A stretch of 5,056 bases of DNA from JACPIN01 sp964367085. Lineage in GTDB: Archaea > Nanobdellota > Nanobdellia > SCGC-AAA011-G17 > ARS1403. The first letter of the stretch is position 1. The number at the start of each line of letters is the position of its first letter. Positions 4,867-5,056 of this stretch are shown piece after piece. A program made the position numbers and the translations under genes. The stretch is from assembly GCA_964367085.1 (NCBI GenBank), contig CAYIWL010000059.1, positions 1-5,056 on the forward strand, written 5' to 3'. The notes under the pieces are model-generated. The model was not told where the DNA came from, searched no databases, and worked only from the letters and a program-made list of their open reading frames with translations.

Positions 4867-5056
4867 TCAATTAAAAAATCCTTCATCAATTAACTTTCCA
4901 ACACTGTAAATCTTAAAATTCTTTTTTTCTTTATCTCTTTTTTTTGATTCTATCTCTTTTTTATAATAACCAATCAATTCTAATTTTCCTTCTTCTTGCG
5001 TTTTATTTAGTTTTTTCTCGTGCAATGATATCTGTTTCTGCAAAGACTCAATTCCT
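4867..5056 (-). CDS. C-terminal end of an unidentified lysine-rich, coiled-coil-like protein (partial)
   Basis: The last 62 codons of a minus-strand gene whose start lies beyond the right edge; the first complete codon is at 5055-5053 and the TGA stop is at 4869-4867. The visible part is very charged: SLQKQISLHEKKLNKTQEEG, then KLELIGYYKKEIESKKRDKEKK, a probable helical hairpin or coiled coil, ending in IYSVGKLIDEGFFN. I do not recognise the family; nothing resembles a transposase catalytic core, which would be further upstream if present. The stop lies 3 bp from the second TGTCGCAT repeat, so the gene ends against a possible mobile-element end. It could belong to that element or have been cut short by it. 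Confidence 0.6.
   Translation of the reverse strand, partial: GIESLQKQISLHEKKLNKTQEEGKLELIGYYKKEIESKKRDKEKKNFKIYSVGKLIDEGFFN

Overview
The window looks like a stretch of an AT-rich archaeal genome, most plausibly a small-genome DPANN-type lineage (Woesearchaeota, Pacearchaeota or Nanoarchaeota-like). The lineage is inferred. The archaeal assignment rests on several things visible in the DNA: TATA boxes of the TTTATATA type about 22-30 bp ahead of start codons, mostly with no room for a leader; only one clear Shine-Dalgarno site; oligo-T stretches after genes instead of hairpin terminators; and a tRNA-Gly gene without encoded CCA that is interrupted by a 23-nt intron with a complete bulge-helix-bulge splice motif.

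Left part (1-860): two divergent small winged-helix regulator genes. The minus-strand one resembles the HVO_A0114-type regulators and has an unclear start. The plus-strand one is a 114-residue regulator starting at 516, not at the longer ORF start at 348. Between them lie a 22-bp near-perfect palindrome and a TATA box that reads as TATA on both strands, which looks like an autoregulated control region.

Middle part (887-2927): a DedA/VTT-family membrane protein on the minus strand. Divergent from it is a soluble protein built of six helical repeats with an exact 29-residue period, followed by a small four-helix membrane protein of unknown function rich in conserved-looking W, H, E, D and P residues. 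Its C-terminal codons overlap those of the converging glycosyltransferase by 68 bp.

Right part (2860-5056): a two-gene minus-strand operon made of a PIG-L/LmbE-type zinc N-deacetylase and a GT28/MurG-like glycosyltransferase (MJ1255-like), coupled by an ATGA overlap. They probably modify a glycan or glycolipid at the membrane. Upstream is the intron-containing tRNA-Gly(UCC), then two near-identical direct repeats (TGTCGCAT...GGGACTT) that look like protein-binding sites or the end of a mobile element. The C-terminal end of a lysine-rich, coiled-coil-like protein runs out of the window.

No CRISPR array, rRNA or complete insertion sequence is visible. The strongest unusual signals are the noncanonical tRNA intron at position 22/23, the 29-residue solenoid protein, the uncharacterised membrane protein and the paired repeats near the right edge.
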